DNA of 64,000 bases from Leclercia sp. S52 (lineage in GTDB: Bacteria > Pseudomonadota > Gammaproteobacteria > Enterobacterales > Enterobacteriaceae). This document shows, one piece after another, positions 53,201 to 64,000 of this stretch. Location: contig NZ_CP152474.1 of NCBI RefSeq assembly GCF_039727615.1, forward strand, positions 1,240,001-1,304,000, in the 5' to 3' direction. The position numbers and the translations under genes are program-made. Each line of letters opens with the position of its first letter. The stretch's first letter is position 1. The notes beneath the pieces are model-generated. The model had not been told where the DNA came from, did not search any database, and saw only the letters and a list, made by a program, of their open reading frames with translations.

Positions 53201-53778
53201 TACTGACCCAGCGTCGTAGTGACGCGAGGTGAGGATGTCGCTGGCTGAGCGGTAATTTCAGCTTTACGGTCATTCTCTTTTTCAGCGGTATGGACGCTCG
53301 GCAGCTTACGGATCAGCTGCTCCGCCGCCTTGTCATACATTTCGTTGACGATAATGGTCTGCTCAGCATCTTTCGCCAGCGCAGTCTGCGGGTTATCGAA
53401 GAACGAACGGTAGACCTTGGTGCTGATAGGGTAAATATCGCTACCCGGGATCAGTACCGCAGCGTGAACTTCCATCACCATCTGGTATTCCGCAGTACGA
53501 CCATCCTGGAAGATGGAGGCGGTATCCTGGCTCAGGGTATAGCTTAATACGCGGAATGACGGAATATCCTGGCGCAGCGTTCCTTTTTCGATCAGGTCAA
53601 CGCCGTTAAGGCGCAGCTGGTTACGGATAGAACGGCTCAGCGGACCATTTGGATCGCCCGAATCGAAAATCATGGTTTTCATCTGTTCCGGCACCTGTGT
53701 AGTGTTACGCAAGTGCCAGCCACAGCCGGCGGTGACTAACACCGCCAGCGATAACAGTAATGTTGCCAGTTGTCGCAC
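53200..53778 (-). CDS. lptE: LPS-assembly lipoprotein LptE
   Basis: Outer-membrane lipoprotein that plugs and helps LptD insert LPS. The lipobox VTAGC gives Cys19; 192 residues, as in E. coli. It lies 14 bases after leuS and is translationally coupled to holA. Confidence 0.96.
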   Translation of the reverse strand: MRQLATLLLSLAVLVTAGCGWHLRNTTQVPEQMKTMIFDSGDPNGPLSRSIRNQLRLNGVDLIEKGTLRQDIPSFRVLSYTLSQDTASIFQDGRTAEYQMVMEVHAAVLIPGSDIYPISTKVYRSFFDNPQTALAKDAEQTIIVNEMYDKAAEQLIRKLPSVHTAEKENDRKAEITAQPATSSPRVTTTLGQ

Positions 53779-53792
53779 GCTTCCTCCCGCGC

Positions 53793-56375
53793 TTAGCCAA
53801 CGACCAGGTTCAGCAGTTTACCGGGCACGTAGATCACTTTACGTACGGTAACGCCATCGAGATACTTCGCCACCAGATGTTCCTGGCCAGCACGCTCGCG
53901 GACCTGCTCTTCGGTTGCATCAACCGGAACAGTGATTTTACCGCGAACTTTGCCGTTGACCTGCACGACGACCAGCGTGGTGTTTTCCACCATTGCGGAT
54001 TCATCCGCCACCGGCCACGGTGCATTGTCGATATCGCCTTCGCCTTTCAGCTCCTGCCACAGGGTAAAGCTGGCATGAGGGGTGAACGGGTTCAGCATAC
54101 GGACAACCGCCAGCAGCGCTTCACGCATCAAGGCACGATCCTGCTCGCCTTCCTGCGGGGCTTTCGCCAGCTTGTTCATCAATTCCATAATAGCCGCAAT
54201 TGCGGTATTGAAGGTCTGACGGCGACCAATATCATCGGTCACTTTAGCAATAGTTTTATGAACATCACGACGCAGCGCCTGCTGATCTTCCGTCAGTGCC
54301 GCGGTATCCAGTGCCGGTGCTTCGCCCTGAGAAGTGTGCTCGTAAACCAGTTTCCAGACACGTTTCAGGAAGCGGTTAGCCCCTTCAACGCCGGACTCCT
54401 GCCACTCAAGGGTCATGTCTGCCGGGGAGGCAAACATCATGAACAGACGCACGGTATCGGCACCGTAACGCTCAACCATTACCTGCGGGTCAATGCCGTT
54501 GTTTTTGGACTTCGACATTTTGCTCATGCCGGTATAGACCAGCTCGTGGCCCGCGGCATCTTTCGCTTTAACGATGCGGCCTTTCTCGTCGCGCTCAACG
54601 ATGGCATCAACCGGGGAGACCCAGTTACGCTCGCCGTTCACACCGACGTAGTAGAAGGCATCCGCCAGCACCATGCCCTGACACAGCAGCTGTTTTGCTG
54701 GCTCGTCAGAGTTCACCAGGCCCGCGTCGCGCATCAGCTTGTGGAAGAAGCGGAAGTAGAGCAGGTGCATGATGGCGTGTTCGATCCCGCCGATATAGAT
54801 ATCCACCGGCAGCCAGTAGTTTGCCGCATCGGAATCCAGCATGCCTTCCTGATACTGCGGGCAGGTATAGCGCGCGTAGTACCAGGAGGACTCCATAAAG
54901 GTGTCGAAGGTGTCGGTTTCACGCAGCGCAGGCATGCCGTTCACGGTGGTCTTCGCCCACTCTGGATCGGCTTTGATTGGGCTGGTGATACCGTCCATGA
55001 CCACGTCTTCCGGCAGGATCACCGGGAGCTGATCTTCTGGCGTAGGCAGGACGGTGCCATCTTCCAGGGTGACCATCGGGATTGGCGCGCCCCAGTAACG
55101 CTGACGGGAAACACCCCAGTCGCGCAGACGGTAGTTAACTTTACGCTCACCAACGCCCAGTTCTGCCAGCTTGTCAGCAATGGCGTTGAAGCCCTCTTCG
55201 AAGCTCAGGCCGCTGAACTCACCGGAGTTGAACAGGGTGCCTTTCTCAGTCAGCGCCTGTTCGGAGAGATCCGGCTCAGTGCCGTCGGCCGCGAGGATAA
55301 CCGGCTTGATTGCGAGGTTGTATTTGGTAGCAAATTCGTAGTCGCGCTGATCGTGACCCGGAACGGCCATCACTGCGCCCGTACCGTACTCCATCAGCAC
55401 GAAGTTGGCTGCCCAGACCGGAATCGCTTCGCCGGTCAGCGGGTGCGTGGCGTAGAAACCGGTGGCAACGCCTTTCTTCTCCATCGTGGCCATGTCGGCT
55501 TCGGCCACTTTGGTGTTGCGGCATTCGTCGATGAAGGCAGCCAGTTCCGGATTGTTCTCTGCCGCTTTCTGCGCCAGCGGGTGACCTGCGGCCACGGCCA
55601 GGTAGGTTGCACCCATGAAGGTGTCCGGACGGGTGGTGTAAACGGTCAGTTTCTGATCGTAGTTCTCAACGTTGAAGGTGATTTCCACCCCTTCAGAACG
55701 GCCGATCCAGTTGCGCTGCATGGTTTTCACGGTATCGGGCCAGTGGTCCAGATTATCCAGATCGTTCAGCAGTTCGTCAGCGTAAGCGGTGATTTTGATA
55801 AACCACTGCGGGATCTCTTTACGCTCAACCTTGGTGTCGCAGCGCCAGCAGCAGCCGTCGATAACCTGTTCGTTTGCCAGAACGGTCTGATCGTTCGGGC
55901 ACCAGTTAACGGCGGAGGTTTTCTTGTAGACCAGCCCTTTTTTGTAGAGCTCGGTGAAGAACTTCTGCTCCCAGCGGTAGTATTCCGGGGTGCAGGTCGC
56001 CAGCTCGCGGCTCCAGTCATAGCCAAAGCCCAGCATCTTGAGCTGGTTTTTCATGTAGGCGATGTTGTCGTAGGTCCATGGCGCCGGTGCGGTGTTGTTT
56101 TTTACCGCAGCACCTTCCGCAGGCAGACCAAACGCATCCCAGCCGATCGGCTGCAGAACGTTTTTACCCAGCATGCGCTGATAGCGGGCGATCACATCAC
56201 CAATGGTGTAGTTACGCACGTGGCCCATGTGTAGTCGGCCAGAAGGATAGGGAAGCATCGACAGGCAGTAATACTTCTCTTTGCTCTCGTCTTCGGTGAC
56301 TTCAAAAGTGCGCTTCTCGTCCCAGTGTTGCTGGACTTTAGATTCTATCTCTTCCGGGCGGTATTGCTCTTGCAT
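53793..56375 (-). CDS. leuS: Leucyl-tRNA synthetase LeuS
   Basis: Class I synthetase of 860 residues, as in E. coli. HMGH is at residues 49-52 and KMSKS at 619-623, with the CP1 editing domain between. I use the ATG at 56375 ([11 protein letters not shown]); an upstream in-frame codon would add 25 residues absent from the family. Confidence 0.98.
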   Translation of the reverse strand: MQEQYRPEEIESKVQQHWDEKRTFEVTEDESKEKYYCLSMLPYPSGRLHMGHVRNYTIGDVIARYQRMLGKNVLQPIGWDAFGLPAEGAAVKNNTAPAPWTYDNIAYMKNQLKMLGFGYDWSRELATCTPEYYRWEQKFFTELYKKGLVYKKTSAVNWCPNDQTVLANEQVIDGCCWRCDTKVERKEIPQWFIKITAYADELLNDLDNLDHWPDTVKTMQRNWIGRSEGVEITFNVENYDQKLTVYTTRPDTFMGATYLAVAAGHPLAQKAAENNPELAAFIDECRNTKVAEADMATMEKKGVATGFYATHPLTGEAIPVWAANFVLMEYGTGAVMAVPGHDQRDYEFATKYNLAIKPVILAADGTEPDLSEQALTEKGTLFNSGEFSGLSFEEGFNAIADKLAELGVGERKVNYRLRDWGVSRQRYWGAPIPMVTLEDGTVLPTPEDQLPVILPEDVVMDGITSPIKADPEWAKTTVNGMPALRETDTFDTFMESSWYYARYTCPQYQEGMLDSDAANYWLPVDIYIGGIEHAIMHLLYFRFFHKLMRDAGLVNSDEPAKQLLCQGMVLADAFYYVGVNGERNWVSPVDAIVERDEKGRIVKAKDAAGHELVYTGMSKMSKSKNNGIDPQVMVERYGADTVRLFMMFASPADMTLEWQESGVEGANRFLKRVWKLVYEHTSQGEAPALDTAALTEDQQALRRDVHKTIAKVTDDIGRRQTFNTAIAAIMELMNKLAKAPQEGEQDRALMREALLAVVRMLNPFTPHASFTLWQELKGEGDIDNAPWPVADESAMVENTTLVVVQVNGKVRGKITVPVDATEEQVRERAGQEHLVAKYLDGVTVRKVIYVPGKLLNLVVG

Positions 56376-56588
56376 GGCAGCCAGTGGTCCTGTGTTCAAT
56401 ACAGCTACAAACGTAGCCAATGGATGTGGTAATTCAGATCCGCATATCATAGCCCAAACGCCCGCGTCAAAACAGCCTTTACCTCAAAAGCGCCTTGCAG
56501 GAATTTACGCAGAGTGTGGATGACCTGACAAAGCGGGGCGCAAATAAGGTCTATCATTAGAGAGAGTTACTTACCCGGGAGGCAAATG
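56376..56588. promoter_or_regulatory. Divergent promoter region leuS-ybeL
   Basis: A 213-base spacer that must hold both promoters; no operator recognised. GGAGG for ybeL is at 56578-56582. Confidence 0.5.
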
Positions 56589-57071
56589 ATGAACAAGGTT
56601 GCTCAATTTTACCGTGAACTGGTCGCCACATTAACTGAACGTCTGCGTAATGGTGAGCGTGATATCGATGCGCTCGTCGAGCAGGCGCGCCTGAGGGTGA
56701 CGCAGACGGGTGAGTTAACACGTACCGAAGTGGAAGAGGTGACCCGTGCGGTGCGCCGCGATCTGGAAGAGTTCGCCCGCAGCTATGAAGAGAGCCAGGA
56801 TGAGGTCGCTGACAGCGTCTTCATGCGGGTGATCAAAGAGAGTCTGTGGCAGGAGCTGGCGGATATCACCGATAAAACGCAGCTGGAGTGGCGCGAGGTG
56901 TTCCAGGATCTCAACCATCACGGGGTGTATCACAGTGGAGAGGTGGTCGGACTCGGCAACCTGGTCTGTGAAAATTGTCACTTCCACCTTGCGGTCTATA
57001 CCCCTGATCTGCTGCCCGTTTGTCCGAAATGTGGGCACGATCAGTTCCAGCGTCGGCCGTTTGAGCCATAA
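56589..57071 (+). CDS. ybeL: Zinc-ribbon-containing protein YbeL
   Basis: A 160-residue DUF1451 protein matching E. coli YbeL. The N-terminal two-thirds is charged and helical; the C-terminal zinc ribbon has CENC and CPKC. Of two consecutive ATG codons I use the second, which has the better 6-base spacing from GGAGG and the E. coli length. Function unknown. Confidence 0.93.
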   Translation: MNKVAQFYRELVATLTERLRNGERDIDALVEQARLRVTQTGELTRTEVEEVTRAVRRDLEEFARSYEESQDEVADSVFMRVIKESLWQELADITDKTQLEWREVFQDLNHHGVYHSGEVVGLGNLVCENCHFHLAVYTPDLLPVCPKCGHDQFQRRPFEP

Positions 57072-57076
57072 AAAAG

Positions 57077-57108
57077 CTGGCGGTACGTGTGATTAAACGT
57101 ACCGCCAG
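57077..57108 (-). terminator. Terminator after tpsA
   Basis: A 12-base-pair stem CTGGCGGTACGT/ACGTACCGCCAG followed on the minus strand by C and then T6. On the plus strand the T tract is weak, so it chiefly ends the two-partner secretion operon. Confidence 0.88.
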
Positions 57109-57114
57109 TTGTAC

Positions 57115-58896
57115 TTACTCTACTGTATTGATCTCAAATTTCTTGAAGGTCATTTTTCCGCCGATATCCTGTGCATACTCCTGTGAGGAGTTTACGACGA
57201 TTTTATCGGCAGAAAGTGTGCCTTTGCCACAAGAGAACAGACCCAGGAATCCACAGCTGCTGCCTCCGTTGATGACTTTTTTACCCGTCATGGTTAAGGT
57301 GCCTCCTGACTGGATGCTGCCGCGGTTAGTCACAGTGCTCTGGTTGTTTGTTGTAATGGTTAAATGCGAGGTCGAGTTAATTTTACCTTCGTTGGTAAAG
57401 CCTGTTTGAGACTGAATGTTGCCTGACGCTGCATTAATTGTGCCCTGATTTTTGGTCTGGTTGTTTGCGATTGTCAGCGCAGAGGTATTGATAGCACCCA
57501 GGTTGCTGAGGGAGTCGCTTGCTGCGGTTAAGCCCTTTGTGGCTGTGATCGTGCCATACAGCGACTGGGTAATCGCACCGCGGGTATTAAGAATGGTATT
57601 GCCGCCGTAAATTTTACCGGTATTCGCAATGTCGCCATTGTTCAGGGCGCCGCTCTTAACGGATTGAACCATCAATGTATCGCTTCCGGATAAAGTGCCG
57701 CCGGTGGAAAACTTGCTGCCGCCAAAGGTGATGTAGGTGCTGCGGGCCTCAATAGCGCCAGCGCTTTCAACATTATCAAGGGCGCTAATACTGAGCGCAT
57801 TATCAGACCTCAGGATGGAGCCATGCTTGGTTTTCAGGGTTCCGTTCGTATTAATAATCAGCGTATTAGCGGCATTAAGTGTCCCACTATTTTGAATAAC
57901 ACCTGAAGCATTAATAATCATTTGGTTATTGTTTTTAATGTTGCCGTAGTTGAAAACAGCCTTCTGGCTGTTAATTAGGGCAATATTATTGGTGTTAATT
58001 GTGCCACTGTTGTACACGTCACCAGCGCTGGATAATTGCGTCACTAAACCGCCGTTGATGGTACCCACATTCATTAGCGTACCATTGCTGGCCATACTGA
58101 GATTGTTCGTTGAGGTGATGTTACCGTTGTTACGCACCCCAAAACCCAGGTTATTTCCTACCATAGTGATGCTATTAGCTTTAATACCGCCGAGCCTTTT
58201 GATGTCAATGCTATATGTTGGCAGCAGGCTTTGCATAAGGTTGGCGCTTTTACCCGCCGAGGTCATTGCGCCGGTTGTGTTATCATATGTGAAATTTCCG
58301 CCTGCAAGCAGCGCATTCCCGGCATTGATCGTCCCGCTTAAGGTAATGGCATCAGCCATCAGCATCGCGTAGCTGTTAGGTGCTTCCATACCGAAGCTGT
58401 CGACGGTAATTCCCCCGCCCGTGACGGTATATTTACTGATGGCCCCTTGCTCGCTCAGGGTTACATTACCCGTAGTCAGAATGGCTTTGTTGGTATTAAC
58501 AAAGCTACAGCCTGAACAGGTAATACCGTTCGGGTTTACAACCACTACGTCAGCGCGTGGCCCATTCACTTCAAGAAATCCATTGAGGACGCTTGCTTTA
58601 TTTGACGTCACTTCATTAAGGATCACGCTTGCACTGCCCGCAGTCAGATTACTGTTTTTAGCAATGGCGCCGTGCACTTCATGATTAGTATCTGTGCCGC
58701 TGTTATTAAAAATAACGCCTTTTTCACTGACGTTGAACTGAGTGTAAACGTTGTGCGAGACACCGGCTGCGTTTGGCCTTTCAATATCAATAACGTTGGT
58801 GCCCGACTTAAGGGTATGAGATGCCGGAGCCGCCCAGGTCACAGTCGAGGTTAAAGCAGATACAAGCGCAACACAGGTGAGTTTGAATTTAAACAT
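57115..58896 (-). CDS. Short TpsA-type exoprotein (haemagglutination-activity domain)
   Basis: A 593-residue two-partner secretion passenger. It has a signal peptide (cut near WAA, residues 21-23), a TPS domain to about residue 270 with the NPNGI motif at 121-125 followed by CSGC (127-130), then a repetitive Asn/Ser/Thr/Gly-rich beta-helix part with units such as GTINTNN and NSGTLNAANT. The C-terminus holds a cysteine pair (Cys548 and Cys556, CGFLGLFSC), as in adhesins that stay anchored to their TpsB. It has no VENN motif or toxin domain, so it is not a CdiA. Lower GC than the flanks suggests transfer. Role probably adhesion. Confidence 0.83.
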   Translation of the reverse strand: MFKFKLTCVALVSALTSTVTWAAPASHTLKSGTNVIDIERPNAAGVSHNVYTQFNVSEKGVIFNNSGTDTNHEVHGAIAKNSNLTAGSASVILNEVTSNKASVLNGFLEVNGPRADVVVVNPNGITCSGCSFVNTNKAILTTGNVTLSEQGAISKYTVTGGGITVDSFGMEAPNSYAMLMADAITLSGTINAGNALLAGGNFTYDNTTGAMTSAGKSANLMQSLLPTYSIDIKRLGGIKANSITMVGNNLGFGVRNNGNITSTNNLSMASNGTLMNVGTINGGLVTQLSSAGDVYNSGTINTNNIALINSQKAVFNYGNIKNNNQMIINASGVIQNSGTLNAANTLIINTNGTLKTKHGSILRSDNALSISALDNVESAGAIEARSTYITFGGSKFSTGGTLSGSDTLMVQSVKSGALNNGDIANTGKIYGGNTILNTRGAITQSLYGTITATKGLTAASDSLSNLGAINTSALTIANNQTKNQGTINAASGNIQSQTGFTNEGKINSTSHLTITTNNQSTVTNRGSIQSGGTLTMTGKKVINGGSSCGFLGLFSCGKGTLSADKIVVNSSQEYAQDIGGKMTFKKFEINTVE

Positions 58897-58964
58897 TTAA
58901 TTTTCCCTTTAAATAAGAAATTCATCATAAAAATGAAAGCGAAGTTAATATTAAGATGCGCTTG

Positions 58965-60642
58965 TTAATACCTCCATTGTAATGAAAAACCGAGATTGAA
59001 CTTATCCGTCATGAAATTACCTGGCTTAACCAATGGGCTACCCATGAAGAGATCGTATTGTGTTGCCAGGATTTTTCCCCGAAGGCCACTCACTGCACCC
59101 GAGAGGGTATTGCCCGAATAATATTTCTCTTTTCCAATGACTTTACCCATATCCAGGCCGACATAAAGTTGCTGGTCCGGTAAAGACAAATCCCATATAA
59201 AATCATTTCGCCAATACCATCCCTGGTTACCAGAAAGCGATCTTTCCCCATCAAAGCCGCGGACCGACCACCGGCTACCGATGTTGAATTTATTATCTGA
59301 AGATAATTCATCCGGGCTCAGCTGGACTTTAATTGCGGGCGCCCAGGCAAACTTATCCCCCGTCATGCGGAATTTCATTAGCGATTGCGCATCAATGTTG
59401 AAGACTCTCGCGTGGTGGCTATACATCCTGGCTTTCTCTTCAGGCGTGGGCGTTGAGCTCAGCCATGCCAGTCTGTTTTGTAAACCAAGACTGACATCCA
59501 CAATTTTTTTGTCAAAATAGTGCTGATGCTGCAAAGAAATTCGCCAGCCTGGGTTTTGCTTACGCATGATGCTTAATTCACTGTCACCAAAAAAATAGTG
59601 CGACGTGCTTTTAAATATTGTGCTTTCAAGCGTGGTCTTCTGGGTTTGAGTATGTGAAAGCAGTCGGGATAGCGATGCGCTGTAGTAACGGTTTTTGCTC
59701 ACATAATCCGTGGTGGACCATCTTCCCTTAAGCTGTTGTAAATAGTGGCTGTAAGCGGCATACACACTTACCGACCAGTAACCAAAGGGCACAGAATAAT
59801 ATAGGCTCTTATTTTTATTGCCATTATCATGCTGGTTGTACTCAACGTCTCCCCCCTCTCGCAACGTACAGAACATCGTTTAGTGAGGTGGGGTTATAGA
59901 GATAAAGGGCTCCGCCTCCCTGGTAGCGCCCGCTGGTACGGCTACCTGCGTCATCGAGCCTGGCACCTATCTGCCAGCGATCTTTAGCTTTACGGGTTAG
60001 GATCAGGTCGCTCTCGTTAATCTCCCGACCCGGCATAATTTGCATGTGCGCGCTGCTACCTGGCGTACGCTGCAGATTGGCCATCCCTTGTTCCAGATCC
60101 GGCACGACGAGGATCTCGCCCTCCCGTGTTGGAAAGGCGTTCCATAAACGGGTTTTATCGTTTTCCTGCTGGTCATCCCAGGCGATATGGCCAATCTTTC
60201 CATAGCTTAACGTCAGCGATAATGTACCGTCTTCCAGCGATTGCGTGGGAACGTCGATTAATGACGTCACGTATCCCCGCACAATTAATTCATTTTGCAA
60301 TGTTTGCGCTAATAATTTAATACTGGCGACACCCATACAGCGATTTTTAGCCTGGTTAATTATTTTTCCTAATAATTTTTTAGTTAAATTATTATTTTCA
60401 GATTCGATGTTAATGTGCTGAATATATTTGCACTGTTTTTCATGGGGGAAGTTTATTATTTCACGAGCGGAGGGGGCGATACTGGATTTATAATCTTGAT
60501 CCCGAGGGGATAACGCCTCTTTACGCGCTTTATCCTGCTCAGACTGATAGATGCTGGCATGAACAATTTCCGCCTGTGCGAAAATACTGCAAGCGAAGTA
60601 AATAAATGAGCTAAAAGTAATAATGGTGATTTTTTTCAGCAT
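58965..60642 (-). CDS. TpsB-type outer-membrane transporter, one apparent frameshift
   Basis: Exports the TpsA. Two reading frames join to 558 residues if the C6 run at 59851-59856 is read as C5 (join VARGGDVEYNQHDNG). The N-terminal part has a signal peptide (cut near FAQA, residue 24) and a POTRA-like region (KYIQHINIESENNNL); the C-terminal part is a 16-strand FhaC-type barrel with the L6-loop signature VRGFDGE. The start at 60642 gives the signal peptide directly. It precedes tpsA by 68 bases in one operon. AT-rich codon use contrasts with its neighbours. Confidence 0.84.
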
Positions 60643-61016
60643 GAAGCAATATCCGTTTGTTTCATAATCAAGGCTGGTAGAAAAGTACAACAGGAAATCC
60701 TTTCCTATGTATTACATTGACACCGAAGCACTACAGTAACGTATTCAGGTTAACAATGAAGTTAATTTTGCATTAAGAAAGAGTTAACATTCGAAAGTTG
60801 CGGTTTGTTTATCACGAGACAGGCTGCGTTGTAATAATAAGGGTGGTAGAGTAACGAAAAACCGCACGCCCACGAAGTGACTTTTTCTCATTTTTTATAT
60901 GAAATGATATCTGAACTGAGTGTTTCTGAATATGAGGAAGGGCGCGGTCATGAGTAGCGATGTGATTTAAGGTGAATTAGCGCCTGAGCAGGCAGCGAAG
61001 ACGCTAATTCTGACGA
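60643..61016. other. AT-rich spacer upstream of tpsB
   Basis: No gene supported in 374 bases. It must carry the tpsB promoter. Near rihA a 9-base-pair inverted repeat GAATTAGCG/CGCTAATTC (about 60973-61009) may end rihA transcription on the minus strand. The AT content fits the edge of a transferred segment. Confidence 0.45.
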
Positions 61017-61949
61017 TTAATAGAAGGCTAATCGTTCGGCTAACAGCTCAACAAAGGCCTCACGGTTTATATCTGTCATTACGGTAGCGTTAGGGGTATG
61101 ACCGGTCAGGAAATAATAATCCACTACCGTCATTCCCTGGGTATATTTCCCCTGAGTTTCAACGCCTACCCAGCGCTCCACCGTGGTGAAGATCTCCGGT
61201 TTCAGTAGCCAGGCGATGGTGCAGGGATCGTGCAACGGCGCGCCCTGGAAGCCCCACTTCTCGGTTTTGTGATACTCCATAAAGAAGTCGAGCAGCTCGG
61301 CGACCGAGGTGGCCACCGGGTTACCGATCCGACGAAAACGCTCAATATCTTCCGCCATAATTTGCGCCTTATGCGTGACGTCCAGGCCGGCCATCACTAC
61401 CGGAATACCGGACTGGAAGACGACTTCGGCCGCTTCAGGATCGACAAAGATGTTGAATTCAGCGGCGGGCGTCCAGTTACCCAGCCCCATGGCACCGCCC
61501 ATGATCACTATCCGGGCGATTTTAGCATGCAGCTCAGGGTGGCTGTTCAGCAGCAGGGCGACGTTGGTTTGCGGGCCGGTAGCGACCAGAGTTACCGGAT
61601 CCGGGCTTTCGCGCAGCACCTTTGCCATCAGCTCTACGGCAGTGCAACCCTGCGGGGCAAAGCCCGGCTCGGGGAGGGCAGGGCCATCAAGACCGCTTTC
61701 CCCGTGGACGTTATCGGCAATAATCAGGTCGCGCATCAGGGGCTTAATCGCTCCTCCGGCAACCGGAATATCGCTGCGCTTCAACAGGGTTAGCATCCGC
61801 AGCACGTTGCGCAGGGTTTTATCCGGGGTCTGGTTCCCGGCAGAAGAGGTTACCGCCTTAAGTTCCAGTTCGGGTGAGGCAAGAGCCAGGACGAGTGCGA
61901 TCGCGTCATCATGACCCGGGTCGCAATCGAGGATGATGGGTAGTGCCAT
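61017..61949 (-). CDS. rihA: Pyrimidine-specific ribonucleoside hydrolase RihA
   Basis: Splits cytidine and uridine to base and ribose. 310 residues (E. coli 311). The N-terminal calcium-binding motif DCDPGHDD lies at residues 8-15, and the later [10 protein letters not shown] belongs to the substrate pocket. I use the ATG at 61949 (MALPIILD); an in-frame ATG four codons upstream is less conserved. Confidence 0.95.
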   Translation of the reverse strand: MALPIILDCDPGHDDAIALVLALASPELELKAVTSSAGNQTPDKTLRNVLRMLTLLKRSDIPVAGGAIKPLMRDLIIADNVHGESGLDGPALPEPGFAPQGCTAVELMAKVLRESPDPVTLVATGPQTNVALLLNSHPELHAKIARIVIMGGAMGLGNWTPAAEFNIFVDPEAAEVVFQSGIPVVMAGLDVTHKAQIMAEDIERFRRIGNPVATSVAELLDFFMEYHKTEKWGFQGAPLHDPCTIAWLLKPEIFTTVERWVGVETQGKYTQGMTVVDYYFLTGHTPNATVMTDINREAFVELLAERLAFY

Positions 61950-62071
61950 AGAATTCTCCATTTCTCAGTGTTGTTTTGTGACAAGGCTAACGCTGAAGAG
62001 AGGAGCAGACGAGGCAAACAGATGAAAAGCGTGAAGCAGTGCGCAATCTGAGCGATTGCGCACCGGAGAGA

Positions 62072-62797
62072 TTAATGCAGGATTTTGGCGAGGAAATCTT
62101 TGGCGCGCTCGGATTGGGGGTTAGCAAAGAACTCTTCTTTGGCGGAGTCCTCCACGATTTTCCCTTCATCCATAAAGATCACGCGGTTCGCCACTTTACG
62201 CGCAAAGCCCATTTCATGGGTCACCACCATCATGGTCATCCCTTCATGGGCCAGCTCGACCATCACGTCCAGCACCTCGTTGATCATCTCTGGATCGAGC
62301 GCGGAGGTCGGTTCATCAAACAGCATGGCCACTGGATCCATACAGAGCGCACGGGCAATCGCCACACGCTGCTGCTGACCACCAGAAAGCTGCGCCGGGA
62401 ACTTATCGGCATGGGCAGAAAGACCCACGCGCTCCAGCAGTTTAAGCCCTTTTTCACGCGCAGCCGTTTTGTCGCGCTTGAGGACCTTCACCTGGGCCAG
62501 GGTCAGGTTCTCAATAATCGACAGATGCGGGAACAGTTCGAAATGCTGGAACACCATCCCGACGTTTGAACGCAGCTTCGCCAGGTTGGTTTTCTTGTCA
62601 TTCACTTTGGTGCCGTTGACGATAATCTCGCCCTGCTGCACCGGCTCCAGGCCGTTCACGGTTTTGATCAGGGTGGATTTACCCGAGCCGGACGGCCCGC
62701 AAACCACCACCACTTCGCCCTTTTTCACTTCCGTGGAGCAGTCGGTCAGCACCTGAAAGTGCCCATACCATTTAGAAACATTTTTCAGGGAAATCAT
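62072..62797 (-). CDS. gltL: Glutamate/aspartate ABC importer, ATP-binding subunit GltL
   Basis: A 241-residue polar-amino-acid ABC ATPase with Walker [10 protein letters not shown] near residues 34-42, signature LSGGQQQR and Walker [14 protein letters not shown]. Its ATG shares a base with the gltK stop (TAATG). Part of gltIJKL. Confidence 0.96.
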   Translation of the reverse strand: MISLKNVSKWYGHFQVLTDCSTEVKKGEVVVVCGPSGSGKSTLIKTVNGLEPVQQGEIIVNGTKVNDKKTNLAKLRSNVGMVFQHFELFPHLSIIENLTLAQVKVLKRDKTAAREKGLKLLERVGLSAHADKFPAQLSGGQQQRVAIARALCMDPVAMLFDEPTSALDPEMINEVLDVMVELAHEGMTMMVVTHEMGFARKVANRVIFMDEGKIVEDSAKEEFFANPQSERAKDFLAKILH

Positions 62798-63471
62798 TAC
62801 ACTGTCCTTTTCTTCAGCCAGCTGACCAACAGCGACGCGCTTAAACTAATTGCAAAATAGACCGCACCTGCGAACAGGATCATCTCAACCTGAGTGCCAT
62901 CGCGCTCACCGATGGTGGAGGCGGTGCGGAAGAAGTCTGCCAGGCTCAACACATAGACCAGCGAGGTATCCTGGAACAGCACAATACCCTGAGTCAGCAG
63001 CAGCGGAACCATGGCGCGGAACGCCTGCGGCAGAATGATGAGCTTCATTGACTGCCAGTGGGTCATGCCTAACGCCAGGGCGGCGCTGGACTGCCCGCGG
63101 GAGATACTCTGGATCCCGGCGCGGATAATTTCTGAGTAGTACGCCGCCTCAAACATCGAGAAGGCCACCATCGCTGAGATCAGGCGGATATCGGATTTAG
63201 GCGACAGGCCCAGCACATCCTGCAGCAATCCCGGCACGATGAGATAGAACCACAGCAACACCATCACCAGCGGGATAGAACGGAACACGTTGACGTAGGC
63301 GGTGGCAAACCAGGCGACAGGCTTAAAACTCGACAGGCGCATTACCGCCAGCAACGTGCCCCAGACAATCCCGATAATCACCGCCGTCAGGGTGATCTTC
63401 AGCGTGATGATCAGGCCATCAATCAGGTAGGGCATGGAAGGGACAATGGAACTCCAGTCAAACTCGTACAT
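62797..63471 (-). CDS. gltK: Glutamate/aspartate ABC importer, permease GltK
   Basis: A 224-residue HisM-type permease, as in E. coli, beginning [16 protein letters not shown]. The cytoplasmic EAA loop ([15 protein letters not shown]) contacts GltL. In the sequence as given it reads through from gltJ because of an extra C at 63478-63484. Confidence 0.94.
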   Translation of the reverse strand: MYEFDWSSIVPSMPYLIDGLIITLKITLTAVIIGIVWGTLLAVMRLSSFKPVAWFATAYVNVFRSIPLVMVLLWFYLIVPGLLQDVLGLSPKSDIRLISAMVAFSMFEAAYYSEIIRAGIQSISRGQSSAALALGMTHWQSMKLIILPQAFRAMVPLLLTQGIVLFQDTSLVYVLSLADFFRTASTIGERDGTQVEMILFAGAVYFAISLSASLLVSWLKKRTV

Positions 63472-64000
63472 TATTTGCCCCCCCAGGTTGCCCGGCAGGC
63501 GAACTTTACGTTCGACCAGGTTCATCACCAGCATAATCACGGCATTAATCAGCACATACGCCAGGGTAATGGCGGTGAAGGATTCCCACGCGTGGGCGGA
63601 GTAATCCAGCAGCTTGCCCGCCTGCGCGGCCATATCGACCAGACCGATGGTGGAGGCGATGGCCGAGTTTTTCACCAGGTTCATCATCTCCGAGGTCATC
63701 GGCGGCACAATCACGCGATAGGCATTCGGCAGCAGCACATAGCGGTAGGCCTGCGGTAAGGTCAGACCCATCGCCAGGGCGGCGTTTTTCTGTCCACGGG
63801 GCAGGGACTGGATCGCTGCGCGCACCTGTTCGCATACGCGGGCTGCGGTGAACAGACCGAGACAGAGCATAGAGGAGACAAAGAACTGAACGTTAGGATC
63901 CAGTTCAGACTTGAACCACATGCCGATATCTTCCGGCAGCAGTTCCGGGATAACCAGATACCAGGTAAAGAACTGCACGATTAACGGAACGTTACGGAAC
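63471..64000 (-). CDS. gltJ: Glutamate/aspartate ABC importer, permease GltJ (partial, apparent frameshift)
   Basis: The C-terminal part of GltJ from [15 protein letters not shown] onward; about the first 70 residues lie beyond the window. The EAA-type loop ([15 protein letters not shown]) is intact. As given, the frame passes the expected stop and continues into gltK. With six instead of seven C at 63478-63484 the protein ends LPGNLGGK and its TAA overlaps the gltK ATG, as in E. coli. The apparent fusion is therefore an artefact. Confidence 0.93.

Noticed and set aside
53760..56234. An 824-codon open frame on the plus strand
   Set aside because: It is the antisense shadow of leuS, produced by GC-rich codon bias; no ribosome site or family match. 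Other long antisense frames (for example 1318-2199 and 5504-6913) are rejected for the same reason.
57115..60642. Contact-dependent inhibition (CdiBA) locus
   Set aside because: The passenger has no VENN motif, no C-terminal toxin domain and no immunity gene follows it; the protein is also far too short.
62797..63978. A single long protein fusing GltJ and GltK
   Set aside because: One extra C in the C7 run 63478-63484 removes the gltJ stop. With six C the TAATG overlap of E. coli returns. Same error type as in nine other places.

Overview
The window is a roughly 57% GC chromosomal segment from a member of the Enterobacteriaceae, probably close to Enterobacter, Leclercia or Lelliottia (genus not proven from sequence alone). 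Most genes match E. coli K-12 genes in order, length and sequence (the ent operon, cstA, ahpCF, lipA to leuS, glt). At several points the K-12 gene content is replaced: a complete methionine salvage set is present, the citrate fermentation genes between rna and dcuC are missing, a Cus-type efflux island lies between dcuC and pagP, no cobC lies between nadD and rsfS, and a two-partner secretion pair lies between ybeL and rihA.

Layout. 1-5031: Fur-controlled enterobactin operon entCEBA-entH. 5046-5323: array of 50-bp repeats built on REP sequence. 5495-7901: cstA-ybdD, followed on the other strand by a toxin-antitoxin pair and a short-chain dehydrogenase. 9582-21359: methionine-salvage neighbourhood (hcxA, a sugar-type ABC importer, an LVIVD-repeat protein, mtnK, mtnA, mtnDCB, mtnE). 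All three divergent promoter regions here carry MetJ boxes, so the ABC importer probably brings in a methylthio-sugar such as methylthioribose. 21452-28415: ybdO, dsbG, ahpC-ahpF (OxyR site), uspG, ybdR, rnk. 28827-31722: flavin reductase-like gene, rna, dcuC. 32019-38370: copper/silver efflux island (metal-binding protein, CusF-, CusC-, CusB- and CusA-like). 38534-44810: pagP, cspE, a 28-codon membrane peptide gene, crcB, ybeM, tatE, lipA, ybeF, lipB, ybeD. 44918-56375: cell-envelope and housekeeping run dacA-rlpA-mrdB-mrdA-rlmH-rsfS-nadD-holA-lptE-leuS. 56589-60642: ybeL and the TPS pair. 61017-64000: rihA and gltLKJ, with gltJ cut by the window end.

A striking technical pattern runs through the window. 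Seven loci (the LVIVD gene, rna, cusA, pagP, mrdA, tpsB and the gltJ/gltK junction) are disrupted by ten single-base frameshifts. Every one is a one-base gain inside or beside a homopolymer run, and removing the base restores the expected protein or gene boundary. Three of them are in mrdA, whose product is needed for rod shape. This is best read as sequencing or assembly error, so these loci are annotated as one gene each.
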